Assembly: GCA_946481735.1 (NCBI GenBank)
Contig: CAMLOU010000156.1
Coordinates: 1 to 9,583, forward strand
DNA from: an uncultured Cellvibrio sp.
Lineage (GTDB): Bacteria > Pseudomonadota > Gammaproteobacteria > Pseudomonadales > Cellvibrionaceae
Direction of reading: 5' to 3'
DNA: 9,583 nucleotides
A program made the position numbers and the translations under genes. Positions 1 to 6,411 of the stretch are shown piece after piece. Below the pieces are notes generated by a model. It had not been told where the DNA came from. It ran no database searches and worked only from the letters and a program-made list of their open reading frames with translations. Each line of letters begins with the position of its first letter. Position 1 is the stretch's first letter.

Positions 1-806
1 CCCAAATACACCTCAATTACTTTTGGGTCATTCTGTACCTGGTCCATGGTGCCTTCGGTTAACACTGAACCCTGGTGCAGCACGGTTACTTTGCGCGCAA
101 TGGAGCGCACAAATTTCATATCGTGTTCTACTACTATCACCGAATGATCACCCGCGAGCGACACTAGCAACTCGGCGGTTTTTTCTGTCTCTTCGCCGGT
201 CATACCGGCCACAGGTTCATCCACCAGTAACACGCGCGGGTTTTGCATTAACAGCATACCGATCTCGAGCCATTGCTTTTGACCGTGGGACAGGGCACCG
301 GCATTGTGGTGGCGCAAATCCGCCAGGCCAATCTGCACCAGGACTTCATCAATACGGTAGCGTTGGCTGCTGTTAAGTGATTGGGTTAAAGTCCACCACA
401 CCCGTTTATCCGCTGCGGTGGCGAGTTCGAGATTTTCATAAACCGTCAGCGCTTCAAAGATGGTCGGCTTTTGAAATTTCCGCCCGATGCCGCCGCGCGC
501 AATCTGGTGTTCGGACAATTCGAGCAGATTAATTTGCTGACCAAAATAAACGCTACCGCTGTCCGGTTTGGTTTTGCCGGTAATCACATCCATCATCGTT
601 GTTTTGCCCGCGCCATTGGGGCCGATGATGCAGCGCAGTTCGCCTTCATCCACATACAGGTTGAGATTGTTCAGCGCGCGAAAGCCATCAAAGCTGACGG
701 TAACGCCTTCCACATACAAAATGGGGCCATGGGTGGTATCCAGCGGAGCGCCGAAGTTGGGGTCGCTTTGTCCGAGGGTGCGGCGCGCCTGGTTAAAAAT
801 ATTCAT
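1..806 (-). CDS. urtD: Urea ABC transporter ATP-binding protein UrtD (3' end cut by window edge)
   Basis: The reading frame is open from the ATG at 806 to base 3 (268 codons, no stop). It ends in EVYLG, which is close to the usual C-terminus of this family, so only a few residues are missing. It has all ABC ATPase motifs: Walker A GPNGAGKTT at residues 62-70, signature LSHGQ at 172-176, Walker B VLLVDEP at 192-198 with E197 as the likely catalytic base, and the switch histidine H228 in VVEHD. The LSHGQ form and the EGVTVSFDGFRAL start of the domain resemble UrtD of the branched-chain-amino-acid-type (LivG-like) transporters. It should bind the cytoplasmic face of UrtB/UrtC and power urea import together with UrtE. 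The start overlaps the urtC stop by one base (TGATG), and a strong GGAGGAG ribosome site sits 8 bases upstream inside urtC, so the two are translationally coupled. Confidence 0.95.
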   Translation of the reverse strand, partial: MNIFNQARRTLGQSDPNFGAPLDTTHGPILYVEGVTVSFDGFRALNNLNLYVDEGELRCIIGPNGAGKTTMMDVITGKTKPDSGSVYFGQQINLLELSEHQIARGGIGRKFQKPTIFEALTVYENLELATAADKRVWWTLTQSLNSSQRYRIDEVLVQIGLADLRHHNAGALSHGQKQWLEIGMLLMQNPRVLLVDEPVAGMTGEETEKTAELLVSLAGDHSVIVVEHDMKFVRSIARKVTVLHQGSVLTEGTMDQVQNDPKVIEVYL

Positions 807-1966
807 CAGTGCGTCTCCTCCGCCGGTTTGAGTGTCGGTGTTTTGGGCGTGGTATCAGGTGTGTCATTGGGTGGGGTTTTGTTGGTGCGTTTAAACCGCG
901 CCACCAAACCGACCAAGCCTTTGGGTAACACCAGTGTGACCAACACAAACAACGAACCCAACACAAATAACCAGGCTTCCGGTGACCAGGAGGTAAAAAT
1001 AGTTTTGCCGTAATTGACGGCAAAGGCCCCGACAATCGCGCCGAACAAGGTACCGCGCCCGCCGGTAGCCACCCACACGACCAACTCAATGGAATTCAAT
1101 GGCGAAAATTCACCGGGATTGATAATGCCGACTTGCGGAACATAAAGTGCACCGGCAATACCCGCCAACACCGAGGAGAAAACAAATAACCAAAGCTTGT
1201 AGGATTCCACCTTGTAGCCACAAAACCGTGTGCGACTTTCAGCATCGCGAATCGAGACAATAATCCGCCCCATGCGCGAGGTCACAATGTAGCGGCAGGC
1301 AAGGTATGCGAGGATCAACATCAACGCAGACATTACAAATAAACTCACCCGTGTACCGCTGGCGGTGATGGAAAAGCCGAGGATATCTTTAAAGTCAGTC
1401 AAACCGTTGTTGCCCCCAAAACCCATCTCGTTGCGGAAGAAGGCGAGCATCAATGCGTAAGTCAGCGCTTGCGTGATAATCGCAAAATATACGCCGGTTA
1501 CGCGGGAGCGAAATGCGAGCCAACCGAACACCAAAGCCAGCAACCCTGGAACGACCAGCACCATCAGCATGGCGAACCAGAACATATCGAAGCCTTGCCA
1601 ATACCAGGGCAAAGCGTCCCAATTTAAAAACACCATAAAATCCGGTAATTCCGGGTTGCCGTATTGGCCCCGGTCACCGATTTGTCGCATCAGGTACATG
1701 CCCATGGCGTAGCCACCCAACGCAAAGAACGCACCGTGCCCCAGCGACAGGATGCCGGCATAACCCCAGATCAAATCTACCGACAGTGCCAGCAGTGCGT
1801 AGCAGAGAAATTTACCGAGCAGGGTAACGGTGTAAGTGGACACGTGAAATATCGAATCGTGCGGCACCGCCAGATTCAGGATGGGCACAATCACCGCTGT
1901 CAGCGCAATCAGGCCGAGCACAATCATGCCGCCGCGATCGCTGAGTAATAAACGTTGAGTCAACAT
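806..1966 (-). CDS. urtC: Urea ABC transporter permease UrtC
   Basis: This 386-residue inner-membrane permease belongs to the LivM/BPD_transp_2 type. Hydrophobic segments occur near residues 14-33, 46-66, 70-93, 128-150, 157-176, 206-226, 258-276, 293-318 and 331-350. The family hallmark GYAGILSLGHGAFFALGGYA lies at 68-87, and the cytoplasmic loop IIVSIRDAESRTRFCGY at 235-251 is the expected ATPase contact. It should pair with UrtB to form the urea channel. The ATG at 1966 follows urtB by 58 bases and has a modest GAGAA-type ribosome site. The last 27 residues (about 360-386) form a hydrophilic tail rich in Thr, Pro and Lys after the final membrane helix; this is probably disordered, and it carries the urtD ribosome site in its coding sequence. 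The identification is firm; that urea is the substrate follows from the family and the neighbours. Confidence 0.95.
   Translation of the reverse strand: MLTQRLLLSDRGGMIVLGLIALTAVIVPILNLAVPHDSIFHVSTYTVTLLGKFLCYALLALSVDLIWGYAGILSLGHGAFFALGGYAMGMYLMRQIGDRGQYGNPELPDFMVFLNWDALPWYWQGFDMFWFAMLMVLVVPGLLALVFGWLAFRSRVTGVYFAIITQALTYALMLAFFRNEMGFGGNNGLTDFKDILGFSITASGTRVSLFVMSALMLILAYLACRYIVTSRMGRIIVSIRDAESRTRFCGYKVESYKLWLFVFSSVLAGIAGALYVPQVGIINPGEFSPLNSIELVVWVATGGRGTLFGAIVGAFAVNYGKTIFTSWSPEAWLFVLGSLFVLVTLVLPKGLVGLVARFKRTNKTPPNDTPDTTPKTPTLKPAEETH
815..821 (-). promoter_or_regulatory. Strong ribosome binding site of urtD inside urtC
   Basis: On the minus strand GGAGGAG lies 8 bases before the urtD ATG, within the codons for the last residues of UrtC. 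Together with the one-base stop/start overlap it fixes the urtD start and indicates translational coupling. Confidence 0.8.
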
Positions 1967-2024
1967 AAATCCGTTCTCAATTTTGGTAAGCGTTTTGTCG
2001 GTTCGTTAGAGGCATCAGAAAGTT

Positions 2025-3671
2025 TTAATCTGCCGCTGCGCGACCTTTTTGCGGGAATAATCCCTTGGGCTTTTTCTGAATAAACAGGATGAGTAATACC
2101 AGCACCAATACTTTGGCCAAGACCGCACCGGCATAAGGCTCCAGAAATTTATTGATGATGCCGAGCCCCATGGCGCCGACCAGCGTGCCCCATAAATTAC
2201 CCACACCACCAAACACCACCACCATAAAGGAGTCGATGATATAAGCCTGGCCCAGGTTGGGGCCGACGTTGGTCAGCTGCGATAAAGCAACACCAGCGAT
2301 ACCCGCAATGCCGGAGCCCAGACCAAAGGTCAACGCATCGACCCAGTTGGCGCGCACACCCACTGCGCGCGCCATGGAGCGGTTTTGCGACACCGCGCGA
2401 ACTTTCAAACCGAGGGAGGTTTTTTTGAGGATCATCATCAACACAAAAAACACGACGAGGCCGAAGATCAAAATATAAAACCGGTTGTAAGTAATCGATA
2501 ACACCGGATTAATCTCCATCGAACCACTCATCCAGTCCGGCAGGCTCACAGCGCGGTTTAGCGGCGAAAAAATACTGCGTGCTGCCTGTTGCAAGATCAA
2601 GCTGATGCCGAAGGTAGCGAGCAGGGTTTCCAGTGGGCGACCGTATAAAAAACGGATCACGCCGCGCTCAATGGCAATACCCACCAGACCGGCAACGACA
2701 AATGCTGCCGGTACAGCAATTAATAAACTGTAGGTAATCTGGTTGGGGAAAATTTGTTGTACAACCCAGGTCGTGTAAGCGCCGATCATCATCAGCTCGC
2801 CGTGGGCCATATTGATAACGCCCATCACGCCGAAGGTAATTGCCAGGCCAATGGCGGATAACAACAACACCGAGCCCAGGCTTAAACCAAAGAACACATT
2901 TTCGCCGAAACGGTAGACCGCAATGCGGTCTTCAATAGCGTTGAGTGCTTGCTGTGCTTTAGTGCGTACCTGTTTATTGTCATTACTGGTGGCGAGCTCG
3001 GTTAGTTTGGTGCGTACTTCGGGTTCGAGCGAGCCGCTGAACAAGGCAATCGCGTCCAAGCGTGCGGCGGGATCTTCACTTTCAACATTAAACAGCGCGA
3101 TAGCGATAGTAATGGCATCACGCACCTTGGCATCAGGTTCGGTGGATTGGCGGGTTTTCAATAATTCAACACTGTCATCGTCAACACCATCGCTGATCAA
3201 TTGTTTGACCGCGTTAAGTCGTATACCGGGCTGCGCGTGATTGATATTTATCGCGGCTAGCAGGGTGCGCAACTGGCTGCGCATGCGATTGTTGATGGGA
3301 ATACGTTTTAGTTTTTCAGCCGTATCAGCAGCGACAGCTTCGCCAGTAAGGGCATCGATAAATGCATCCTTACCGGAACTGATCGCCACTGTGGGTGGAT
3401 TGCCCCGGTCAGCGTACAAATTACCTTGTTGTAAGGCTTCAATAACAGACGGTACGCGCTCGTCATTTACCATCGCCAGCGCTTTGATGGTCTGGCCACG
3501 TTTGGATAAGCTGCCCTTGGGCAATTCGTGCACCAGGGTTTCAAATTCAGTTGTCGCGGTAGATGTCGGCTTATCCGACTCAGTGTCAGTCTGCGCCATG
3601 GCGCTATGAGCCAGGCTGGTCAGCAGGCACAGGCCAAGCAAACTTTTCAGCAGCCACTGTAGGTTAGGCAT
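2025..3671 (-). CDS. urtB: Urea ABC transporter permease UrtB with secreted N-terminal extension
   Basis: This is a 548-residue LivH-type permease. I place the start at the ATG at 3671, not at the upstream ATG at 3782. From 3671 the protein opens with a good signal peptide (MPNLQWLLKSLLGLCLLTSL, probable cleavage after AMA at residue 26), and an AGAG ribosome site lies about 9 bases upstream. Residues about 27-250 are a hydrophilic, alpha-helical extension that looks HEAT-like (for example IRLNAVKQLI and VRTKAQQALNAI) and should lie in the periplasm. Residues about 257-535 are the permease proper, with NMAHGELMMIGAY at 287-299, the cytoplasmic loop QNRSMARAVGV at 429-439 and FGGVGNLWGTLVGA at 487-500. 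The C-terminus is basic (QKKPKGLFPQKGR). Long N-terminal extensions are a known feature of proteobacterial UrtB, whereas LivH lacks them. It lies between urtA and urtC and should form the channel with UrtC. Confidence 0.95.
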   Translation of the reverse strand: MPNLQWLLKSLLGLCLLTSLAHSAMAQTDTESDKPTSTATTEFETLVHELPKGSLSKRGQTIKALAMVNDERVPSVIEALQQGNLYADRGNPPTVAISSGKDAFIDALTGEAVAADTAEKLKRIPINNRMRSQLRTLLAAININHAQPGIRLNAVKQLISDGVDDDSVELLKTRQSTEPDAKVRDAITIAIALFNVESEDPAARLDAIALFSGSLEPEVRTKLTELATSNDNKQVRTKAQQALNAIEDRIAVYRFGENVFFGLSLGSVLLLSAIGLAITFGVMGVINMAHGELMMIGAYTTWVVQQIFPNQITYSLLIAVPAAFVVAGLVGIAIERGVIRFLYGRPLETLLATFGISLILQQAARSIFSPLNRAVSLPDWMSGSMEINPVLSITYNRFYILIFGLVVFFVLMMILKKTSLGLKVRAVSQNRSMARAVGVRANWVDALTFGLGSGIAGIAGVALSQLTNVGPNLGQAYIIDSFMVVVFGGVGNLWGTLVGAMGLGIINKFLEPYAGAVLAKVLVLVLLILFIQKKPKGLFPQKGRAAAD

Positions 3672-3688
3672 AACACATTTCTCTTTTC

Positions 3689-3723
3689 TAAAGATGATTT
3701 GGTTTTTTAAAGATGATCTGGTT
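3689..3723. repeat. Tandem 16-bp direct repeat upstream of urtB
   Basis: TAAAGATGATTTGGTT at 3689-3704 is repeated as TAAAGATGATCTGGTT at 3708-3723, with one mismatch and a 19-bp period. It lies 18 bases upstream of the urtB start and partly in its leader. It may be a local duplication or a binding site; function unknown. Confidence 0.75.
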
Positions 3724-3820
3724 CTAAAGTAATGCTGGCCTGTGTAAGCGACCGGATGTTTGATGCGTTTTTTGCAAGGCAAACCGGGTGTGATTTACCC
3801 TGCAAAAGAGTGATCGGGCT

Positions 3821-3850
3821 GGGTGTTATCCCGCAACGGCAATAACACCC
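3821..3850 (-). terminator. Hairpin in the urtA-urtB gap (attenuator or mRNA-stabilising stem)
   Basis: GGGTGTTAT at 3821-3829 is the perfect inverse complement of ATAACACCC at 3842-3850, giving a 9-bp stem with a 12-base loop, starting 21 bases after the urtA stop. On the transcribed strand the stem is followed by AGCCCGATCACTCTTTTGC, with only a short and displaced T run, so a full intrinsic terminator is unlikely. A partial terminator, or a 3' stem protecting the urtA message, fits the usual excess of binding protein over permeases. Confidence 0.6.
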
Positions 3851-3871
3851 GTGACCCATGATGACGCAAAC

Positions 3872-5167
3872 TTATTGCACTGCAGCACCCAAACATTTTT
3901 TGGTTTTGGTGTTGTAGTTACCGCACGCCAATTTAACCCAGTCAGAGGTTAAATCTTTGCTGCCGTCCAGGTAATCAGACCAGGCATCACCGGGAACCAG
4001 ACCTTCGGTTTCCCATACGGTGAGGAACTGACCATCTTCCTGGATTTCACCAATCAGCACCGGCTTGGTAATGTGGTGGTTGGGCAGCATCTTGCTGGTA
4101 CCGCCAGTCAGGTTGGGCACTTCCACGCCGACAATCGCGTCGATCACTTTGTCGGTGTCAGTGGACTTGGCTTTTTCAACCGCTTTCACCCACATATTGA
4201 AACCAATGTAGTGTGCTTCCATCGGATCGTTGGTCACGCGCTTCGGATTTTTAATGAAGCTTTTCCATTGCTTGATAAACGCTTCGTTCGCAGGATTCTC
4301 CACGCTCATGAAGTAGTTCCAGGCAGCCAGGTGACCCACCAGTGGCTTGGTGTCGATACCGGAGAGTTCTTCTTCACCGACTGAGAAAGCGACGACAGGA
4401 ATATCTTCAGCGGAAATTTTCTGGTTACCCAGTTCGCGGTAGAAAGGTACGTTAGCATCGCCGTTGATGGTGGACACCACGGCAGTTTTCTTGCCCGCTG
4501 AACCGAAGCGTTTGATGTCGGCCACGATGTTCTGCCAATCGGAGTGACCGAAGGGCGTGTAGTTGATCATAATGTCTTCATCTTTCACGCCTTTGGATTT
4601 CAAGTAGGCTTCCAGAATTTTGTTGGTGGTCCGTGGGTAAACGTAGTCGGTACCGGCCAATACCCAGCGTTTGACTTCAATGTCATTCATCAAATAATCA
4701 ACCGCAGGAATGGCTTGCTGGTTTGGTGCCGCACCGGTATAGAACACGTTGCGTGAAGATTCTTCACCTTCATACTGGACCGGGTAGAACAAAATGCCGT
4801 TCAGTTCTTCTACCACGGGTAATACGGATTTGCGTGATACTGAGGTCCAGCAACCGAAGATCGCGTCGACTTTTTCTTTCTCCAGCAACTCGCGGGTTTT
4901 TTCAGCGAACAGCGGCCAGTTGGATGCCGGGTCTACGACCACCGCTTCCAGTTTTTTGCCGAGCAAACCGCCTTTTTTGTTCTGCTCTTCGATCAGCATC
5001 AGCATGGTGTCTTTCAGCGTGGTCTCTGAAATCGCCATGGTGCCTGACAATGAATGCAATACACCGACTTTAATGGTGTCCGCTGCTTGCGCCGTCAGCG
5101 CGGTTACCGCCATGCCGCAGGCAATGCCTAATGCCCCGACGTGCTTCACTATTTTCTTCAGTTTCAT
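3872..5167 (-). CDS. urtA: Urea ABC transporter periplasmic substrate-binding protein UrtA
   Basis: This 431-residue periplasmic binding protein captures urea and delivers it to UrtB/UrtC. The signal peptide is residues 1-28 (basic MKLKK, hydrophobic core, AQA cleavage site before ADTIKVG). The mature protein begins with the family signature VGVLHSLSGTMAISE (about 34-48), followed by other UrtA-typical blocks: VDAIFGCWTSVSRKSVLPV, LFYPVQYEGEESS, NVFYTGAAPNQQ and the C-terminal half segment DPMEAHYIGFNMW. The C-terminus contains two cysteines near the end (LACGNY and KKCLGAAVQ), which could form a disulfide. The length is normal for UrtA. The ATG at 5167 has GGAG 8 bases upstream. It is the first gene of the transporter operon, separated from urtB by 200 bases that contain a hairpin. 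Relatives include FmdD/AmiC amide-binding proteins, but the sequence matches UrtA best. Confidence 0.96.
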   Translation of the reverse strand: MKLKKIVKHVGALGIACGMAVTALTAQAADTIKVGVLHSLSGTMAISETTLKDTMLMLIEEQNKKGGLLGKKLEAVVVDPASNWPLFAEKTRELLEKEKVDAIFGCWTSVSRKSVLPVVEELNGILFYPVQYEGEESSRNVFYTGAAPNQQAIPAVDYLMNDIEVKRWVLAGTDYVYPRTTNKILEAYLKSKGVKDEDIMINYTPFGHSDWQNIVADIKRFGSAGKKTAVVSTINGDANVPFYRELGNQKISAEDIPVVAFSVGEEELSGIDTKPLVGHLAAWNYFMSVENPANEAFIKQWKSFIKNPKRVTNDPMEAHYIGFNMWVKAVEKAKSTDTDKVIDAIVGVEVPNLTGGTSKMLPNHHITKPVLIGEIQEDGQFLTVWETEGLVPGDAWSDYLDGSKDLTSDWVKLACGNYNTKTKKCLGAAVQ

Positions 5168-5175
5168 GGGTCAAA

Positions 5176-5179
5176 CTCC
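5176..5179 (-). promoter_or_regulatory. Ribosome binding site of urtA
   Basis: GGAG on the minus strand lies 8 bases before the ATG at 5167. It supports this start over the in-frame alternatives, and the signal peptide begins exactly there. Confidence 0.7.
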
Positions 5180-5305
5180 GTTGTGTCTGTTGTGGGTTAA
5201 AAACAACCATAAGCGTCTGGGAACGCAAGGTGACTCCTTGTTGGTGCTTGTGTCTTTGTTGGATCAGCGTTGAAATTTCCTCGTGAACTTTCACACTACT
5301 GACGT

Positions 5306-5334
5306 TTTATTGACGACTGCTTCTTAACGGACAA
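5306..5334 (-). promoter_or_regulatory. Weak candidate sigma-70 promoter for urtA
   Basis: On the minus strand TTGTCC (5329-5334) and AATAAA (5306-5311) are separated by 17 bases; each matches four of six consensus positions. It would give a leader of about 130 bases. The match is weak and purely by eye. Confidence 0.25.
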
Positions 5335-5350
5335 ATTTAATCATCGGGTT

Positions 5351-5382
5351 GTCGGATTACGCCTGCGGCTAATGCGACCTAC
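5351..5382 (-). repeat. REP element, cluster A copy 1
   Basis: On the minus strand it begins with GTAG and then forms a stem GTCGCATTA/TAATCCGAC with one mismatch and an inner GCCGCAGGC core. On the plus strand it is followed by a T run (5384-5389). Confidence 0.75.
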
Positions 5383-5389
5383 CTTTTTT

Positions 5390-5419
5390 GTCGGATTACG
5401 CTGCGCTAATCCGACCTAC
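5390..5419 (-). repeat. REP element, cluster A copy 2
   Basis: On the minus strand GTAG is followed by a perfect 9-bp stem GTCGGATTA/TAATCCGAC around the core GCGCAGCG. All 30 bases are identical to the copy at 6379-6408, in the same orientation. Confidence 0.85.
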
Positions 5420-5467
5420 TTCTGTGTCGGGCGTGTTGCATTGATCCGGTCTTGATTCTTTGCTTTT

Positions 5468-5507
5468 GTAGGTCGAATTAGGTGTGCGCAGCACACCGTA
5501 ATCCGAC
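5468..5507 (+). repeat. REP element, cluster A copy 3, long-core hairpin after the regulator gene
   Basis: GTAG on the plus strand is followed by GTCGAATTA and TAATCCGAC (one mismatch), enclosing a second perfect stem GGTGTGC-GCA-GCACACC. It begins 7 bases after the GntR stop in the direction of transcription, so it may also end that transcript or protect its 3' end. Confidence 0.8.
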
Positions 5508-5514
5508 ACGGTTT

Positions 5515-6252
5515 CTAGACATCAGGCGTCTGCTGTTGCGCCTCATAAAGCATGTGCAAGGTAATTCGCCTGACTTCCGCCTTGCTCGCTTCAATGTGGG
5601 TCTTCAACAACAACTGCACATCTTCACTGCGCCGTTCAATAATCGTGCGCAAAATCTTTGCGTGTTCTTCGTAAGTCGCTTCAATACGAAAGCGCTTGGT
5701 GAAATCAATGCGCCGCACAATACGCAAACGTTCGGTCAAGTCGTGATGGATGCGCGCCATCTCCAGGTTACCGGTGGCTTCAACCAACTGTTCATGAAAA
5801 CGTTCATCCAATGCACACACGGTGGGGCCGTCTTCCAGGCGATCCTCCGGTGCCACCAACCAGATGCGTTTTAAATCTTCCAGGTTCGGTGCCGGTTCCA
5901 TCTCACACAAGCGCTTGACGGCTGCCATCTCCAACACAATGCGCACGTCGTACAGTTGCTCGAACTGGCGAAAGTCGAACGGCTTGACTTGCCAGCCGCT
6001 GCGAAACGACACCTCGACAAACCCTTCGCGCTGCAGGCGCGTTAGTGCCTCACGCACCGGTGTGCGGCTGGCTGTCATGCGCTCGGCCATCTCGTTTTCG
6101 CTGAAGCGGTCGCCGGGCAGCAAGCGGAAATTAAAAATATCCTGTTTAATCTGTTGATAAATTCGCTCCGTCAAATTCTGCCGTGGTTCGCTGGGTGTCT
6201 TGTCGTTCTTGATCAATTTCATATCTCTGTCGACGTCACGAAACGTTTGCAT
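5515..6252 (-). CDS. GntR-family transcriptional regulator, FadR/FCD subfamily
   Basis: A 245-residue DNA-binding regulator. Residues about 26-92 are a GntR winged helix-turn-helix: LTERIYQQIKQDIFNF, then PGDRFSENEMAERM, then the recognition helix SRTPVREALTRLQREGFV. Residues about 97-228 are an all-helical FCD ligand domain with a probable metal-binding set D149, H153 (DERFHEQL), H197 (YEEHAKIL) and H219 (KTHIEASK). FCD regulators usually bind small organic acids or related metabolites and act as repressors. Between a urea carboxylase gene and the urt operon it is the natural candidate to control one or both; the ligand is unknown. The start is uncertain: ATG at 6252 has an AGG about 11 bases upstream, inside a REP, whereas the in-frame ATG at 6222 (MKLIKNDK) would leave room for a promoter but has a poorly spaced AGAG. 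The stop is TAG at 5515-5517. Confidence 0.9.
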   Translation of the reverse strand: MQTFRDVDRDMKLIKNDKTPSEPRQNLTERIYQQIKQDIFNFRLLPGDRFSENEMAERMTASRTPVREALTRLQREGFVEVSFRSGWQVKPFDFRQFEQLYDVRIVLEMAAVKRLCEMEPAPNLEDLKRIWLVAPEDRLEDGPTVCALDERFHEQLVEATGNLEMARIHHDLTERLRIVRRIDFTKRFRIEATYEEHAKILRTIIERRSEDVQLLLKTHIEASKAEVRRITLHMLYEAQQQTPDV

Positions 6253-6255
6253 AAA

Positions 6256-6298
6256 TCGGATTACCTCGCTCGTTGCGCTCGCGCCTAATTCGACCTAC
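6256..6298 (-). repeat. REP element, cluster B copy 4 (expanded core)
   Basis: On the minus strand GTAGG is followed by TCGAATTA and TAATCCGA, with one mismatch in the stem and a longer GC-rich core of about 22 bases than in the other copies. It ends 3 bases before the ATG at 6252 and contains the GAGG that could serve as ribosome site for that start. Confidence 0.7.
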
Positions 6299-6321
6299 TT
6301 GGCTTCGTGCGCCGCATTTTC

Positions 6322-6354
6322 GTAGGTCGGATTAGCCGTTAGGTGTAATCCGAC
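6322..6354 (+). repeat. REP element, cluster B copy 5
   Basis: On the plus strand GTAG is followed by a perfect 9-bp stem GTCGGATTA/TAATCCGAC enclosing GCCGTTAGGTG. Its orientation is opposite to copies 4 and 6, giving an alternating arrangement like a compound REP (BIME-like) unit. Confidence 0.8.
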
Positions 6355-6378
6355 ATGGATTTTCTTTCGGGGCAGGTT

Positions 6379-6408
6379 GTCGGATTACGCTGCGCTAATC
6401 CGACCTAC
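6379..6408 (-). repeat. REP element, cluster B copy 6
   Basis: It is identical over 30 of 30 bases to the copy at 5390-5419. It starts 3 bases after the urea carboxylase stop codon, so it may act as a 3' stabilising stem or weak terminator for that message. Confidence 0.85.
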
Positions 6409-6411
6409 GGG

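Larger units (their letters stand above)
5168..5514. other. Intergenic region: urtA leader plus REP cluster A
   Basis: This 347-base gap has no credible gene. The part nearest urtA (5168-5350) should hold its promoter and leader. The part nearest the regulator (5351-5507) holds three palindromic REP elements. I found no clear sigma-54 site, NtrC dyad or guanidine riboswitch by eye. Confidence 0.7.
6253..6411. other. Intergenic region with REP cluster B
   Basis: This 159-base spacer between the urea carboxylase stop and the regulator start is nearly filled by three REP palindromes. No obvious promoter for the regulator gene is visible, so it may be read from the carboxylase transcript or from a promoter I cannot recognise. 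Confidence 0.7.

Noticed and set aside
471..1013. Long plus-strand open frame opposite urtD and urtC (180 codons)
   Set aside because: It is antisense to two clear conserved genes, has no recognisable domain and its composition fits a shadow frame.
3672..3782. Upstream in-frame ATG extending UrtB by 37 residues
   Set aside because: The added residues are basic and polar, would bury the signal peptide and run through the tandem repeat region. The ATG at 3671 gives a clean signal peptide and a ribosome site.
5070..5294. Open frame on the minus strand overlapping the urtA start (74 codons)
   Set aside because: It overlaps the urtA signal peptide in another frame, has no family likeness and occupies what should be the urtA leader.
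5168..5350. Sigma-54 promoter for urtA
   Set aside because: GG-N9-GC occurs on the minus strand near 5226-5238, but the spacing is one base short and the -24 element does not read TGGCAC, so I do not call it.
5383..5389. Intrinsic terminator on the plus strand (REP copy 1 plus T run)
   Set aside because: The hairpin and T run have the right form, but I see no plus-strand gene that would need it; on the minus strand the run is A-rich and precedes the stem.
5168..5514. Guanidine-I (ykkC) riboswitch in the urtA leader
   Set aside because: Looked for because of the urea/guanidine carboxylase ambiguity. The conserved blocks as I know them are not visible by eye; a covariance-model search would be decisive.
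5351..6408. Possible CRISPR array from the repeated palindromes
   Set aside because: Copies are in mixed orientation, unevenly spaced (7 to 48 bases within clusters), differ in their cores and are split by a gene. No cas genes are seen.
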